Shown here: piece after piece, positions 18,196-26,663 of the stretch
Position numbering within the stretch: position 1 is the stretch's first letter
How the letters are laid out: every line of letters begins with the position of its first letter
Assembly (NCBI GenBank): GCA_003427395.1
Contig: BFEA01000607.1
Location: 340,675 to 370,953, forward strand
Direction of reading: 5' to 3'
Source of the DNA: Chara braunii
Lineage: Eukaryota; Streptophyta; Charophyceae; Charales; Characeae
DNA length: 30,279 nucleotides
Notes under the pieces: model-generated
Database searches by the model: none
The model's input: only the letters and a program-made list of their open reading frames with translations
Told to the model about the DNA's origin: nothing
Position numbers and translations under genes: made by a program

Positions 18196-19010
18196 CTTCG
18201 GCAGCTTCCCGAACACGCCGGAACCTGTAGGTCAACTAAGGCGTGCGCTCAAGGTCCTCGACTTTCGTGACGACCCCTAAATCCGGCGTCATGTCCGTGC
18301 GAAGGATCACCGGAGCATAAACATAATGATAAATAATAAATTATTTAGAATATTTTAATCGCCAGAAAAACGACGGTTGAGGAAATAAAATCCGCTAATG
18401 CTGCCCCGACTCCGCCGACGGCAAAACCAAGGGAGATAGCCTTGTCGGGCCCTCAACCCCTCGGTTTCTCTGCGCGGATCCAATACTCCTATGTCGTCGC
18501 TGCTGGCCCCGATACCTGAAGCTTCTGGTTTGAAAGTCCGACACTGTAACTAATAGTGCTAGGTCCAAGGCTGAACCTGGTACTAGCGGACACCTATATA
18601 AACGGGTATTGTGCGGCGCGCGGATTTACTGAAATGTTTTCAGGGCTACACCTCGGCCTATCCTGAATCCGTCAAGCCCCGTTCCTACTGCGCGTTCGCT
18701 TCCTCACATACTCTGACTATTACGTGGTGCCGTGTTGTTGCCGATGCTGTCCTTCGTACGAGCGCACATGCCGCTGTCAAACATATCAGTCAAAATAATA
18801 TATCATTTAATCCTGGTTTAAATCAAAAAACAAAACTTTGGTCGGTAATCACGCCGGCTTTACAATCATCAATAAAGAAGAGATCGTGTGCGCCTTAAGT
18901 ATGCGCGCCCACACACTCTTTACTCTATTCAGCCTTTCAATCAGTGTGAACTATAAACACAACTGCGTCTCGCGCGGTGTACTCAAACTTTAAACCAAAA
19001 CTTACTTTCT
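18196..19010. other. No recognisable gene
   Basis: An AT-rich patch at 18320-18360 and one at 18785-18840 break otherwise GC-balanced sequence. 'tgcgaaggatcaccgg' near 18297 slightly recalls the 3' end of 18S rRNA but does not extend. TATATAAA near 18594 could be a promoter element without a visible gene. Confidence 0.35.
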
Positions 19011-20440
19011 GTCACTTGCAAAAACCAGTGCGGATACCCTTGTAAGGGTATTCGCACCAACAGCGCTCAAGATGAAGTCTCCAAATAATCATTAGTCCAT
19101 GTCTCGATTGATTGCACACGTTATCAGCATCGAACAATCGTAGAAGAGAGTTGAAGAATAGATGGAGGAGAGAATAGACATAGAAGAGGAGGAGAGTTAC
19201 ATTCAAAAATCAAATATACATGTATGTTGCTCTCCTGACCCCACTTCCTCTTCGGGATTCTTCCCTATTGCCACCTCAGCAATGATTGCTCTCCTCTGAT
19301 GTCCACTGACATATTCACATTGGAGTTCTCAACAGTGCGACCATCCTCCTTCCACAGTCAACATCAAGCTATGGAGGATGGTGTTGCCCTTCCTCATCTT
19401 CGTGGAGACCAGTAGCCGATCATCGAAAAGAGTGTTCAGTATGTGCAAGGAAAATGAGGGAGAGCGAATGACAGAAATCCAAATTGCATCATCACATTGA
19501 AAACCAGATAGCCACGTGTCACCCAGAAAGCAGAATGCACCGACTACACGTCAAGTAAGAGCAAAGCAATGAACTCAATTGTCAATGTCGCCCCCCTTGT
19601 TTCGCCACCATCAACAAAGTATCCAATGTCGCTCTTCCAACTGGCGCCTGGCGCCCAACTACAGACTGACGACACCTATCCTAGCCTACACTGTGAAGAT
19701 GCAACCAGAAGAACTTTGGCAGCAGAACTGATGCACTTGAAGATGTCGCCCTGTAGACCTCCGCGACACACCATACGTCCTCCACTCTCCCACACTCACA
19801 CCCTGTCTGTGCCCTCACAGGTTACCACCATTCCCAAGGACCACCTCCCAACCTCACTGGCAACCAGAGCGAGCAGCCTGGCTATAGCTGATGCTCAACT
19901 AGCTGTGCCCAGCAGCTTAGTGACCTGCGCCCATGTGCGCTTGTTCCAGCCAGCGCCCTCCCTTGGTCAGCGTTTGAAATGGCATCGCTGCCGCGTAAGC
20001 CTCCAGCCAGAAAGTGTCTGGACTGGGGGCAGACACTTTCTCTTATGGAAAGTGGTTGCTGCTTTCAGCCTGCCTGGTGCACGCGCATGGGTTCCCAGTA
20101 GCTTCACATCCGGTCCCAGTATCTGTGCCCAGGCCCTGATTCAGATGGGGGCCTGGGACCAAATTAGCTAGGCCTGCCCAACTGTGCGACATGGCCCTGG
20201 CTGGTTGCTGATTCATCATTGGCCGAGAGGCCTTGAGTGACACGGCGGCCTGGGATCACTTGGGCCCTGGAAATTCAGGGCCCAGTCACACAGCCTCGTG
20301 CTGTTACAGATCGTGGACTGGCCGATCATGCTTGAAGAAAGTGGCCCCAGCAACAGTTTTCAGGCCCTCTTTTCTTGAGGGCAGGCGCAAAAAGGCTTTG
20401 TGTCCCTGCCGCCGCTCTAGAGGGCCCTTGTGAGGGGTCC
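19011..20440 (-). mobile_element. LTR-like region related to those at 9.5-10.4 and 23.5-24.5 kb
   Basis: Two separate alignments support this. 'cccacttcctcttcgggattcttccc' with 'gccac(c/g)tcagcaa' (19240-19290) matches 23660-23700. 'aaaccagatag', 'agaatgca(c/t)c', 'tcaattgtcaatg' and 'ctggcgcc' (19500-19650) match 9545-9710. It therefore contains the same repeat family in the same orientation, probably a solo or decayed LTR with flanking internal sequence. No coding remnant is seen. Boundaries are approximate. Confidence 0.5.
20010..20040. repeat. Perfect 11-bp inverted repeat, 9-nt loop
   Basis: GAAAGTGTCTG and CAGACACTTTC flank GACTGGGGG. It is followed after four bases by a further GGAAAGTG copy (20047). 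Confidence 0.9.
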
Positions 20441-20713
20441 AACCCTCACACATGGTTACTTTTTCAGAGTTTTTCTCTCTTTTCTTATTCAGCATGGTTA
20501 CTTGATGTTAGGTGAAGAAACAGGTGAAATATCATTCATTGAATTTTACTCCATGCTCCAGAATTGCATACGGCCAAAGAAGAAGGAAAAAAAGAAATTG
20601 CAGACAGCCACTGCACAGATTTTACTGTCAGAACCATAGAAATTGATAGAAAAAATGAATACAATGATTTAAAGGGCTACCCAGTTTTAGAAAAAGAAAG
20701 GAAATCCATGAGG
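20441..20713. other. No recognisable feature
   Basis: AT- and purine-rich sequence with A-rich runs near 20576-20600 and 20650. I see no family motif. Confidence 0.4.
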
Positions 20714-20797
20714 GGCCATCACGGGGAAAAAGGAAAAGAGAAGAAGCATGCACGACGGGCCATCACGGGGCAAAAAGGAAAAGAGTAGAAACGTGTG
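20708..20797 (+). repeat. Two-copy tandem repeat
   Basis: 'gggccatcacggggaaaaaggaaaagag' (20712) is repeated as 'gggccatcacggggcaaaaaggaaaagag' (20757) with about 45-bp period. Related words recur at 21530-21550. Confidence 0.85.
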
Positions 20798-20899
20798 TGT
20801 GCCGTGCTGTGCACTCTTGAGTGGATAGCAAGCAGAAGGAATTATTGTACGAAATTTAAAGGATTCGTGATGCAGGACTCTGCATTTTGGATGTCCCCG

Positions 20900-21562
20900 G
20901 ACTGGTCCAGATGTATTCAGATAGGGAGGGAGGAGAAGGGGCATCCTACTCTCTGAGAGCACCCTGACCTATCAAATGATTTTAATGATTTTGTGATCAT
21001 TTAGTATATAAAAAAAGAACGAGTGTAGGTTTTAATTGGGAAAAAGAAAGGGATTTTGAATGTCATTCCATATGGCATGATTCCCGGTTTTGGGGAAAAG
21101 GAAGAGAGCAGAATCATCCAACATTTGAATTTGAATAAAGCCTTATAAACGTGAACTACTTGCTTGTTGATCTTATGCCCGATAGTTTGCACATCCTGAC
21201 ACATTCTGACCTGCAGTTGAAGGGCCAAGGAGTAGAAGGAAATATGCTACTGATTGGTTGATGAAGATATTGCCAATTGCTGGCTGATGGCTGACCCACT
21301 GACCCCTGGGCCACACCTGGCGGTCATCTGCATGCAAGTCAGATAGATGCAAAATTGCAAATAGATGGGAGGAGAAGCCCATGGGGCTTTTTTCCTAAGC
21401 TCTGGGAGCTTCCTGGTCCGTCAAATGCTTGAGCACAGTATAGATGTGGAATGACCGAAAGGAGGAAAAAAGGGGACCAGGAGGGGTTGAACTTTGTATG
21501 CCATCTGGCAGAGCATGATCCCATGTTTTGGGGAAAAGTAGAGAGTAGAAACAATGCACATG
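20900..21562 (+). repeat. Degenerate direct duplication, about 435-bp offset
   Basis: 'gggaggagaagg' plus 'ctgagagcaccctgacctatcaaatg' (20928-20978) parallels 'gggaggagaagc' plus 'ctgggagcttcctggtccgtcaaatg' (21367-21427). 'ggcatgattcccggttttgg' (21073) parallels 'agcatgatcccatgttttgg' (21512). The second copy ends where a U6 retrocopy is inserted. Confidence 0.7.
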
Positions 21563-21674
21563 GGCCATCAGGGCATCCGTTACAATATAAAGAAGATTAG
21601 TATGACCCCTGCACAACGATGACACACGTAACTCGATAAACGGTGCGAAAAAAAAAACCGAAACACTGCACATG
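21548..21674 (+). pseudogene. U6 snRNA retropseudogene with A-tail and 15-bp target-site duplication
   Basis: Plus-strand 21563-21647 aligns with U6 from the 5' stem (GGCCATCAGGGCATCCG), through GAAGATTAGTATGACCCCTG and GATGACACACG, to the 3' end. About 9 nt is missing just before the position of the ACAGAGA box. It ends in A10 (21648-21657). GAAACAATGCACATG (21548-21562) precedes it and GAAACACTGCACATG (21660-21674) follows it. This is a 14/15 target-site duplication of LINE type. The box deletion and substitutions make a functional spliceosomal RNA impossible. It is older than the copy at 4140 judging from mutations. Confidence 0.88.
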
Positions 21675-22205
21675 TGAACAAAGGTCCACATTTGTTGGCT
21701 GATTCATGTCAGTTTGTCCGATAGGGTACACTTGGGTGACAACACTTCCTGATGCACATCATACACCTTGTTGTCTGTGCATCCTGGTACAGACAGCCAG
21801 ACACATGGGAACAGAAATAAGGCAAATTATGAAGGGGTGTTGAACAAAACACCAGTGGGCAGGGATCACCACGAGCGAAAGGAAATATGACATCAATTAT
21901 TTGCGAGAAATCGTGACTGATGCCTTTCCCTCATTTGAAGATTCACACTTTCATGGGGAACGTTGGAACCAGCGGAGCTCAACGAGTCGGGGCCACCCTG
22001 TTACAACAAGTGTTATAGCTGCGGTCGGTAGACATCTCTTTTGTTTTCAAAAAAAGAAACTCGCTCCAATGTATTCATGGGGGCTCACGTGCTGGGAACC
22101 GGGCCGGGCATCAATCACAGAGATTATTCAAGCTTGATATAGTTACCTGTGCCCTTGTGCGGCTTTGGCTTGAAGCTTAAAAAAAGTCCTCAAACTGCTA
22201 TCCCG
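21675..22205. other. No recognisable feature
   Basis: Unremarkable composition. No coding, RNA or terminal motifs are seen on either strand. Confidence 0.45.
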
Positions 22206-22318
22206 GATTTTTCTTCTTTTTCCTCTGGACCATTTCTCAACCTGTGTGTCATCCTCCCAAGTGGACCCTTCTAATCTTCTCTGTATCCTTCAAATTTTAA
22301 TGGATGTCCCAAAGGGCC
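22206..22318 (-). pseudogene. U6 snRNA retropseudogene, degraded
   Basis: Minus strand 22318-22222 follows U6 end to end: CCTTTGGGACATCC, GATACAGAGAAGATTAG (intact ACAGAGA), GGATGACACACAG, GAGAAATGGTCCA. There are substitutions in the 5' stem and in the normally invariant GGCCCCTGCGCAAGG region. An A-rich tail (AGAGGAAAAAGAAGAAAAA) follows. I see no target-site duplication, probably lost to mutation. Confidence 0.85.
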
Positions 22319-22562
22319 ACCAACACCATTGTAGCGATGAGGTATTGCCCATCCACTACTCACCATCGTCCTCCAGAACCATGGTTGCTGGAACTGCCTC
22401 CTTTGTTCTTTTTTTTAACACCTCCATGGGTGTGACTTAGGCCAAATGAGTCGCGAAAAGTACAATGGGAGACCCTGCAAACTAGAGCATCCGCCTTATT
22501 GATCACGAATACGCCCCCGGCTCCTGTATTCTCAAGTTAGTCAAAGGTTAAAAACCGAGGTC
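22319..22562. other. No recognisable feature
   Basis: Short spacer between the U6 copy and the 33-bp repeat array. Confidence 0.4.
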
Positions 22563-22772
22563 TGTCCTTTCAGATTAGTGGGATCCGTCTTTTCAGATAA
22601 GCCGTTAAAACCATAATCTGACTACCATCCGTCTTTTCAGATTCTCCCATAGGACCGTAATCTGTCTTTTCAGATTCCCCCTTAAACCGTAATGTTTTTT
22701 CTGATTCTCCAAGAAAACCGTTATCAGTCTTTTCAGAATCACCATAAAACTGCCGCCCCTTCTTTTCAGGTT
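22563..22772 (+). repeat. 33-bp tandem repeat with AATCTG/TCTTTTCAG core
   Basis: TCTTTTCAG or a close variant ends at 22573, 22596, 22640, 22673, 22703, 22736 and 22769. Most of the later intervals are 30-33 bp. Several units contain AATCTG...CAGATT or ATCAG-type palindromes, so each unit can form a small hairpin. On the minus strand the period of 11 codons creates an NLKR(R/Q)-rich repetitive peptide in the frame 22605-22925. I regard that as a by-product. Each TCTTTTCAG-purine also resembles a 3' splice acceptor. Confidence 0.85.
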
Positions 22773-22854
22773 CTCCAAGCTCACCATGTGAAATGGCTTC
22801 CTCTTTGCCCGATTAGGAAGGAAGGTGGATATGGTCGACCAATATCTCCTTCCT

Positions 22855-23035
22855 ATCTTACGAGCTTCTGCCCCCAGTCCCTTTCCCAGCTGCTCCATTC
22901 CAAGGTGCCGGTTAAGACGGCACAAAATTGCAGTTCGGGCCTACCAGAGGGAAAAGGATGGCAATGCCTGGAAAGATTGTGCCCATGATGGTTCGGTTGC
23001 TTGGAGGGACTGGTGGTTAGAGACTTTTCCTTCTT
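22855..23035 (+). repeat. Dispersed repeat, copy 1 (pairs with 29545-29735)
   Basis: 'ccagtccctttcccagct', 'cctacc(a/g)gagggaaaaggatggca' and 'ccatgatggttc(g/a)gtt' occur in the same order and spacing in both copies. A matching reading frame gives related peptides (SPFPS..., AYxREKDGxxWxD, HDGSV). However, most base differences change the amino acid, so protein-level selection is not evident. The element type is unknown. Confidence 0.85.
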
Positions 23036-23449
23036 CTTGTTTCTTTTATTTGTGTCTTGGTTAAGAGTCATACCTGGATCTGGAGCAAACCAGCAGCGTA
23101 CCTGTTCAGGTTCTTGATTTGTACCCTGGTGATGAAGGTTGAGGATGAGTGAACGGGAATCTGAAGTAGCTTCTGGCGCTATGCAAGCTTTCATTAAGAT
23201 CTGGGCGCTGACGTGTGGCTCTAGGATAACTAATCTGGTGTGCAGTTTTGAAGCTCATCTGTTCATCGATGTATACCACGGGTTTTTGCTTGTGTGACTT
23301 CGTATTCGACTTCGAGAATTTCAAAATCGTAACTTGCGTACTATTGATAGGCACTAGCTGCACTTGAGTATGTAGTTAGAACGCAATGGGGTTGGTCACG
23401 ACTGCAGATAGTAAATCTCATAGCTTCTGCTTTTGTCTCTTCCTCCTCT
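23036..23449. other. No recognisable feature
   Basis: I see nothing that I can name. Short frames on both strands lack family motifs. Confidence 0.4.
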
Positions 23450-24570
23450 CTTTGCAATGAACCCAATCTGGAGAGAACCTCGTCAATGTTGAAACACAGT
23501 ATGTCTCAGCGCAGTTTCAATGTCTCGAAAATCGTACATGTAAATCAGGTAGCCCAATGTCTAGTCACCAGAGAAGAGGATGGTGGGAGGAAGATAAGAC
23601 TTAGACGGTGGAAGAGAAAGTACCCATCAACATAGCAGATACGTCTCCCTCACAATCCCACTTCCTCTTTGGGCATCTCCCACTCGCCACGTCAGCAAAC
23701 CGTCTCCTCTGACACACACAGACAATGAGCAGATCTCATTATGGCGCTTGTCAGCACAAACACCTTCTGAAGCGAACAGCAATGCGCAATGTGGACCACG
23801 AACGCGAACAGGTAAGCTTCTTCCACATCCAATCTCACAGCCCTGATCCTCCTCCTCCTCTATACACCATAAATGTTGTAATCAGTGTGGCAAGAGCCAC
23901 GTCAGCATAATCCAGTGTCCAGCTGGCGCCGAAGACAAAGAAAGGCGCCAGCAAACGCAATAGCAGTCCTGCGCCGTCTCACCAGTGTCAAGCCAGCAAC
24001 GGACCAGCGTCAAGCCAGCGTCGCACCAGCATCAAGCCAACGTCAAGCAAGCGTCAAGCCAGCGTCAAGCAGCATGTGCAAGACTGGATGTCAATCATCA
24101 GGGGCTGGGTCAACTCATAGTGTTGACTCCGGTTGACCAGCCTCTGGTCTCGCAGATATGATGGCCCAAATTGTCTCTCAGCCAATGGGCTGGATCCCGT
24201 ACAGTTGCAGATTCCCACTTGGACGTGGTTCCTTACGGATACCTGCAAACAGCCCAAGGTGTGTGTTTGATTGACGACCTAGACTAGGTCCATGGTGACT
24301 TTGACTCATCGGCCTGAATTTCCGAGCTGCTGTTGACCTTTGACTTTCCACGGTCAACTGTCGCACGTTGGGCCTCTGAAGACCAGTTTCAGGCCTTGCT
24401 TCGGGTACCCCACAGCAGCAGGCCTTCATTCAGGCAGTTTACATGACTTGGGCGTGGCCTTTGACCCCTATTTCGGCCCTTTGACCAAAATGACAACCCA
24501 CAGCCCAGACTGATGCATGATTTTAGCTGAGTTATTGCATTCCATCGGGCCCAATTTCGAGTTCCATCCC
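23450..24570 (-). mobile_element. 3' LTR-like region downstream of gypsy element
   Basis: It lies just after the chromodomain tail on the minus strand, where a 3' LTR is expected. 23640-23710 matches 19230-19300, and ggcgcc-containing blocks near 23928 are shared with the 9.7 and 19.6 kb regions. It is unusually dense in TTGAC(C/T) words in both orientations between 24105 and 24490. TTGAC(C/T) is the plant W-box core. It does not resemble the LTR at 28112-28566, so the two ends of this gypsy block may not belong to one insertion. Confidence 0.5.
23984..24071 (+). repeat. 11-bp minisatellite, eight units
   Basis: Consecutive 11-mers read AGTGTCAAGCC, AGCAACGGACC, AGCGTCAAGCC, AGCGTCGCACC, AGCATCAAGCC, AACGTCAAGCA, AGCGTCAAGCC, AGCGTCAAGCA without register loss. 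It lies inside the LTR-like region. Confidence 0.95.
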
Positions 24571-24583
24571 AGAAACTACTTCT

Positions 24584-24988
24584 TTAGGCTTGGTTTTCTT
24601 TTAACTCACACTCATATGCAATGACAATATCGGGTGCAGTAGGTAGAAGTTCTTTCTTAGTGAACCATGTTGCTTCTGATACAGGTTGATCTTGAACTTT
24701 ACCTCGTAGTGCTTTTGCGGTCTTCCCCTGCCACCTGTTGAAAGGTATCCATGTTCGAATATTCGTTCGACTTCGTAACCTCATTCATAGAGGGAGCAAA
24801 CATGGATGGCCAGTTGGGAAACTTGTGGCCTTTGACGTAATGCAGCGGTTAAGAAGCATGAAAGACAGAGGATGTCTTGAGGTGAGGGGGTACATCAATG
24901 CGATAGGACGGGCTGTCTTCGTCCCCTATCACCTTGAGAACTTCCCAAGGTCCATAGTAGACAGGTAGCAATTTCTGAGACACATTCT
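24584..24988 (-). pseudogene. Ty3/gypsy integrase C-terminal end and chromodomain-like tail
   Basis: Minus strand: SQKLLPVYYGPWEVLKVIGD (24980 down), then YRIDVPPHLKTSSVFHAS, the last beta-strand block of gypsy integrase. After a stop and frameshift near 24848 comes QDQPVSEATWFTKKELLPTA, like the chromodomain tail 'SEATWEPEENL' of chromoviruses, ending near 24584. It is the direct continuation of the integrase at 26664-27139, which stops at KTKKFSLE. In intact elements these two blocks are separated by only a few residues. Here about 1.67 kb of organellar DNA lies between. It is non-functional. Confidence 0.85.
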
Positions 24989-25121
24989 CTTCGGCGTCAA
25001 GCACATATTTGGCTCTAATGGCTCTAGCCAGAGCTTCCATGGCATCTTGACAACTACGTCCTGGCCTAAATCCATAAGAGTGAGGTTCAAAACGGGCTTC
25101 CCATTCGGGTCCTAGAACCAT
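24989..25121 (-). pseudogene. Group II intron reverse transcriptase fragment (RT finger region)
   Basis: Minus strand encodes LGPEWEARFEPHSYGFRPGR, then ALARAIRAKYVLDAE. This is the conserved 'WEArFEPxSYGFRPGRSxHDA' block of group II intron (LtrA-like) reverse transcriptase/maturase ORFs. It is fused in frame, probably by chance, to the gypsy integrase tail at about 24985-24993. A second fragment of such an ORF, with YADD, lies at 25915-26030 in the wrong relative order. Organellar, probably mitochondrial, origin is inferred from its neighbours. Confidence 0.88.
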
Positions 25122-25292
25122 TTTAGCTAATTCCTGTTTAGCTCAATCGGTAAGAAAAAGGAAATGGTTCCGTCCCGTCCAAGTTTGGCCATCGAACTTC
25201 AGTGTTCGAACTAATTCCATTTTTCTTCTCGTCGAAGAGTTGTCCATAGTGACACGTCGAACGGCTAAGATATGAAAAACTATATGCAATAC
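25122..25292. other. Unassigned part of organellar mosaic
   Basis: The minus-strand frame here continues from ndhB into [18 protein letters not shown]..., which I do not recognise. 'ttagctcaatcggtaaga' at 25138-25155 resembles a tRNA D-arm but does not extend into a tRNA. Confidence 0.5.
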
Positions 25293-25460
25293 TTTTAAAT
25301 CAATATTTCCTCCGGATAAGCCATACAACCAAGATAAACCATAAGTGAAAATCGATGAACTAGTTCCTCCTATAATCAAGTATTTCATACCTGCTTCATT
25401 TGAGCGGATATCTTTTTTGATATACCCAGTTAATAGATAAGAACCTAATCCAAGACATTC
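25293..25460 (-). pseudogene. ndhB: Plastid ndhB fragment
   Basis: Minus strand encodes about 56 residues: [20 protein letters not shown], then [20 protein letters not shown], then [16 protein letters not shown]. This matches the well-known plastid NDH subunit 2 stretch '[23 protein letters not shown](T)[23 protein letters not shown]'. NdhB is a membrane subunit of the thylakoid NDH complex in cyclic electron flow. Mitochondrial Nad2 differs strongly here, so a plastid source is clear. It is a fragment of an approximately 500-residue protein with no start or stop of its own. Confidence 0.92.
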
Positions 25461-25487
25461 TAGAGAGGATTATCTAATAGGCCAAAA

Positions 25488-25522
25488 TTAGCTAATACAA
25501 TTCCAGTAAGTCCTCCTATGGC
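25488..25522 (-). pseudogene. Possible cox1 microfragment
   Basis: Minus strand encodes AIGGLTGIVLAN, identical in pattern to the conserved cytochrome oxidase subunit 1 stretch 'xxGGLTGIVLANSxLDIxLHDT'. It diverges afterwards. Only 12 residues, so moderate confidence. It sits between a truncated trnN and ndhB. Confidence 0.55.
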
Positions 25523-25555
25523 CAGCCGACCACTCTACCGCTGAGCTACTGAGGA
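25523..25555 (-). pseudogene. trnN-GUU: Truncated organellar trnN-GUU (5' 33 nt)
   Basis: Minus strand begins TCCTCAGTAGCTCAGCGGTA and continues GAGTGGTCGGCTG, the 5' half of organellar tRNA-Asn through the anticodon stem. It then breaks before the GTT anticodon. The plastid gene is the closest match that I recall. A mitochondrial copy cannot be excluded. Confidence 0.8.
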
Positions 25556-25711
25556 AGGCTAACTCTCTTCTATTAAGATAAAGCCCCCCATACCCTATTC
25601 TATATTATATTCATGAGGGGGGGGAAAAAAGCAGTAAAGTGAAATAGCAACAAAAGGAATATCATACGTCAATTCCAATTATGCTCCTTCTCTCTCTATA
25701 TGTATGCCAAA
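25556..25711. other. Unassigned part of organellar mosaic
   Basis: AT-rich intergenic-like sequence with a G10 run near 25616-25625. It is probably plastid or mitochondrial spacer by context. Confidence 0.4.
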
Positions 25712-25839
25712 AACACGGGGTCTTACCGTCTAGCCGCTGGTACTCCGCATCTTCACGGAGAATTCAATTTCACTGAGCCCATGTTGGAGACAGCGGGGCA
25801 GTCGTTACACCATTCGTGCAGGTCGCTACTTATGTGACA
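25712..25839 (-). pseudogene. Mitochondrial LSU rRNA (rrn26) fragment
   Basis: The plus strand is the reverse complement of bacterial-type LSU rRNA: 'ggggtcttaccgtctagccg', 'tactccgcatcttcacggag', 'ggagacagcggggcagtcgt', 'tacaccattcgtgcaggtcg'. The ending 'ctacttatgtgaca', where bacteria and plastids have 'gaacttacccgaca', points to the plant mitochondrial gene. It ends abruptly at 25839. The frame is domain IV/V, just before the peptidyl-transferase region. Confidence 0.9.
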
Positions 25840-25914
25840 CAATTGTGTTAATTGAAGTAAACTTCGAACATCATTTCAACCGAGGCCTTCCTCCTTCGTG
25901 TCGCCACGAAGTTC
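25840..25914. other. Unassigned part of organellar mosaic
   Basis: AT-leaning sequence with the palindrome-like 'acacaattgtgt' (25838-25849). It is not matched to a gene. Confidence 0.4.
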
Positions 25915-26030
25915 AGACTCGTATCTCAATTGCGTCAGGAAGAGGGCCGATAATGCCTATCACAAAGTCATCTGCGTATCGCACATAGCTAAGACGTCAA
26001 AAGTTCGCGTCTACCACTTCGTGCTTGTCG
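25915..26030 (-). pseudogene. Group II intron reverse transcriptase fragment with YADD
   Basis: Minus strand encodes [20 protein letters not shown] followed by AIEIR, the catalytic YADD block of group II intron RTs (typically 'LRYVRYADDFLIGxxG'). YADD itself is at 25974-25988. A stop lies just upstream of this block. In an intact ORF this block follows the FRPGRS block by about 70 residues. Here the FRPGRS block is about 850 bp further along the same strand, so the ORF has been broken and rejoined in the wrong order. Confidence 0.88.
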
Positions 26031-26058
26031 TATTGCTCCTTTAGGGTCTCATATATGT

Positions 26059-26331
26059 ATGATATTAACGAGTAGTTTATGTACTCTTTTATTTTTGGGT
26101 GGTTGGTTGCCCATCATGGATATGGCTATTCTTTATTGGATTCCGGGCTCGATTTGGTTCAGTATAAAGGCCGAAGGCTTTCTGTTTTTATATATTTGGG
26201 TTCGTGCAGCATTTCCACGATATCGTTATGATCAATTAATGAGACTTGGCTGGAAAGTCTTCTTGCCTTTATCATTAGTATGGGTAGTTTTTGTATCTGG
26301 TGTTTTAGTAGCCTTTGACTGGCTACCTTAA
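26059..26331 (+). pseudogene. nad1: Mitochondrial nad1 3' end
   Basis: Ninety codons to a TAA encode the C-terminal quarter of NADH dehydrogenase subunit 1. It contains [15 protein letters not shown], then [20 protein letters not shown], then WKVFLPLSL and the terminal VAFDWLP. The 'RAxFPRxRYDQLM' loop is the signature of Complex I subunit 1/NuoH, a proton-channel membrane subunit. The whole 90-codon stretch remains open, suggesting recent transfer. The N-terminal exons are missing. Confidence 0.96.
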
Positions 26332-26371
26332 CCACTGCCAGTATTTACTCTTAGGTGCCCACATAGTGGTG
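26332..26371. other. Junction filler between nad1 and nad2 pieces
   Basis: About 40 bp not matched to either gene. Confidence 0.5.
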
Positions 26372-26551
26372 GGTCGTTTTGTGAAAGTCATGTATTTTGA
26401 AACACCTAAAACATGGATTTTCTATAAACCAATNGATCGTGAAAAATCTTTATTGCTTGCTATTACTCTCTTTTTTATCACTTTTTTTTCCTTATATCCT
26501 TCTCCTTTATTTTTGGTTACTCATCAAATGGCACTAAGTTTGTGCCTGTAA
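26372..26551 (+). pseudogene. nad2: Mitochondrial nad2 3' end
   Basis: Encodes GRFVKVMYFETPKTWIFYKP, then DREKSLLLAITLFFITFFSL, then YPSPLFLVTHQMALSLCL and TAA, the C-terminus of plant mitochondrial NADH dehydrogenase subunit 2. One ambiguous base (26434) falls in the codon expected to be Met. Start and most of the gene are absent. The frame is otherwise open. Confidence 0.95.
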
Positions 26552-26663
26552 GTTTTGAGCGGAGACGAAACTTCGTAGTAATAAAATAAATACGTGCAGC
26601 TAACTAAATGCCATAAAGGCTGCGCGTACTCGGGCTTGGTTGGTGGTGATTTCTATATGTACA
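26552..26663. other. Unassigned end of organellar mosaic
   Basis: Probably mitochondrial spacer following nad2. The boundary with gypsy integrase sequence is at about 26664 (after the codon for Glu of KKFSLE). Confidence 0.5.

Noticed and set aside
20870-20900. Fourth U6 fragment ('ggatgtcccc')
   Set aside because: Only about 9 nt match the U6 5' end complement, without the ACAGAGA region or tail.
22605-22925. Repetitive Lys/Arg/Leu protein
   Set aside because: The 11-residue periodicity is produced by the 33-bp DNA repeat (a multiple of three). There is no start context or family resemblance.
24849-25121. A genuine fusion of group II intron RT with gypsy integrase
   Set aside because: The open frame is continuous, but the join lies exactly at the edge of the organellar insertion and both parts are fragments. 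The fusion is a chance in-frame junction.
25138-25155. tRNA 5' end (D-arm-like word)
   Set aside because: Only about 18 nt resemble a D-arm. No acceptor, anticodon or T-arm follows.
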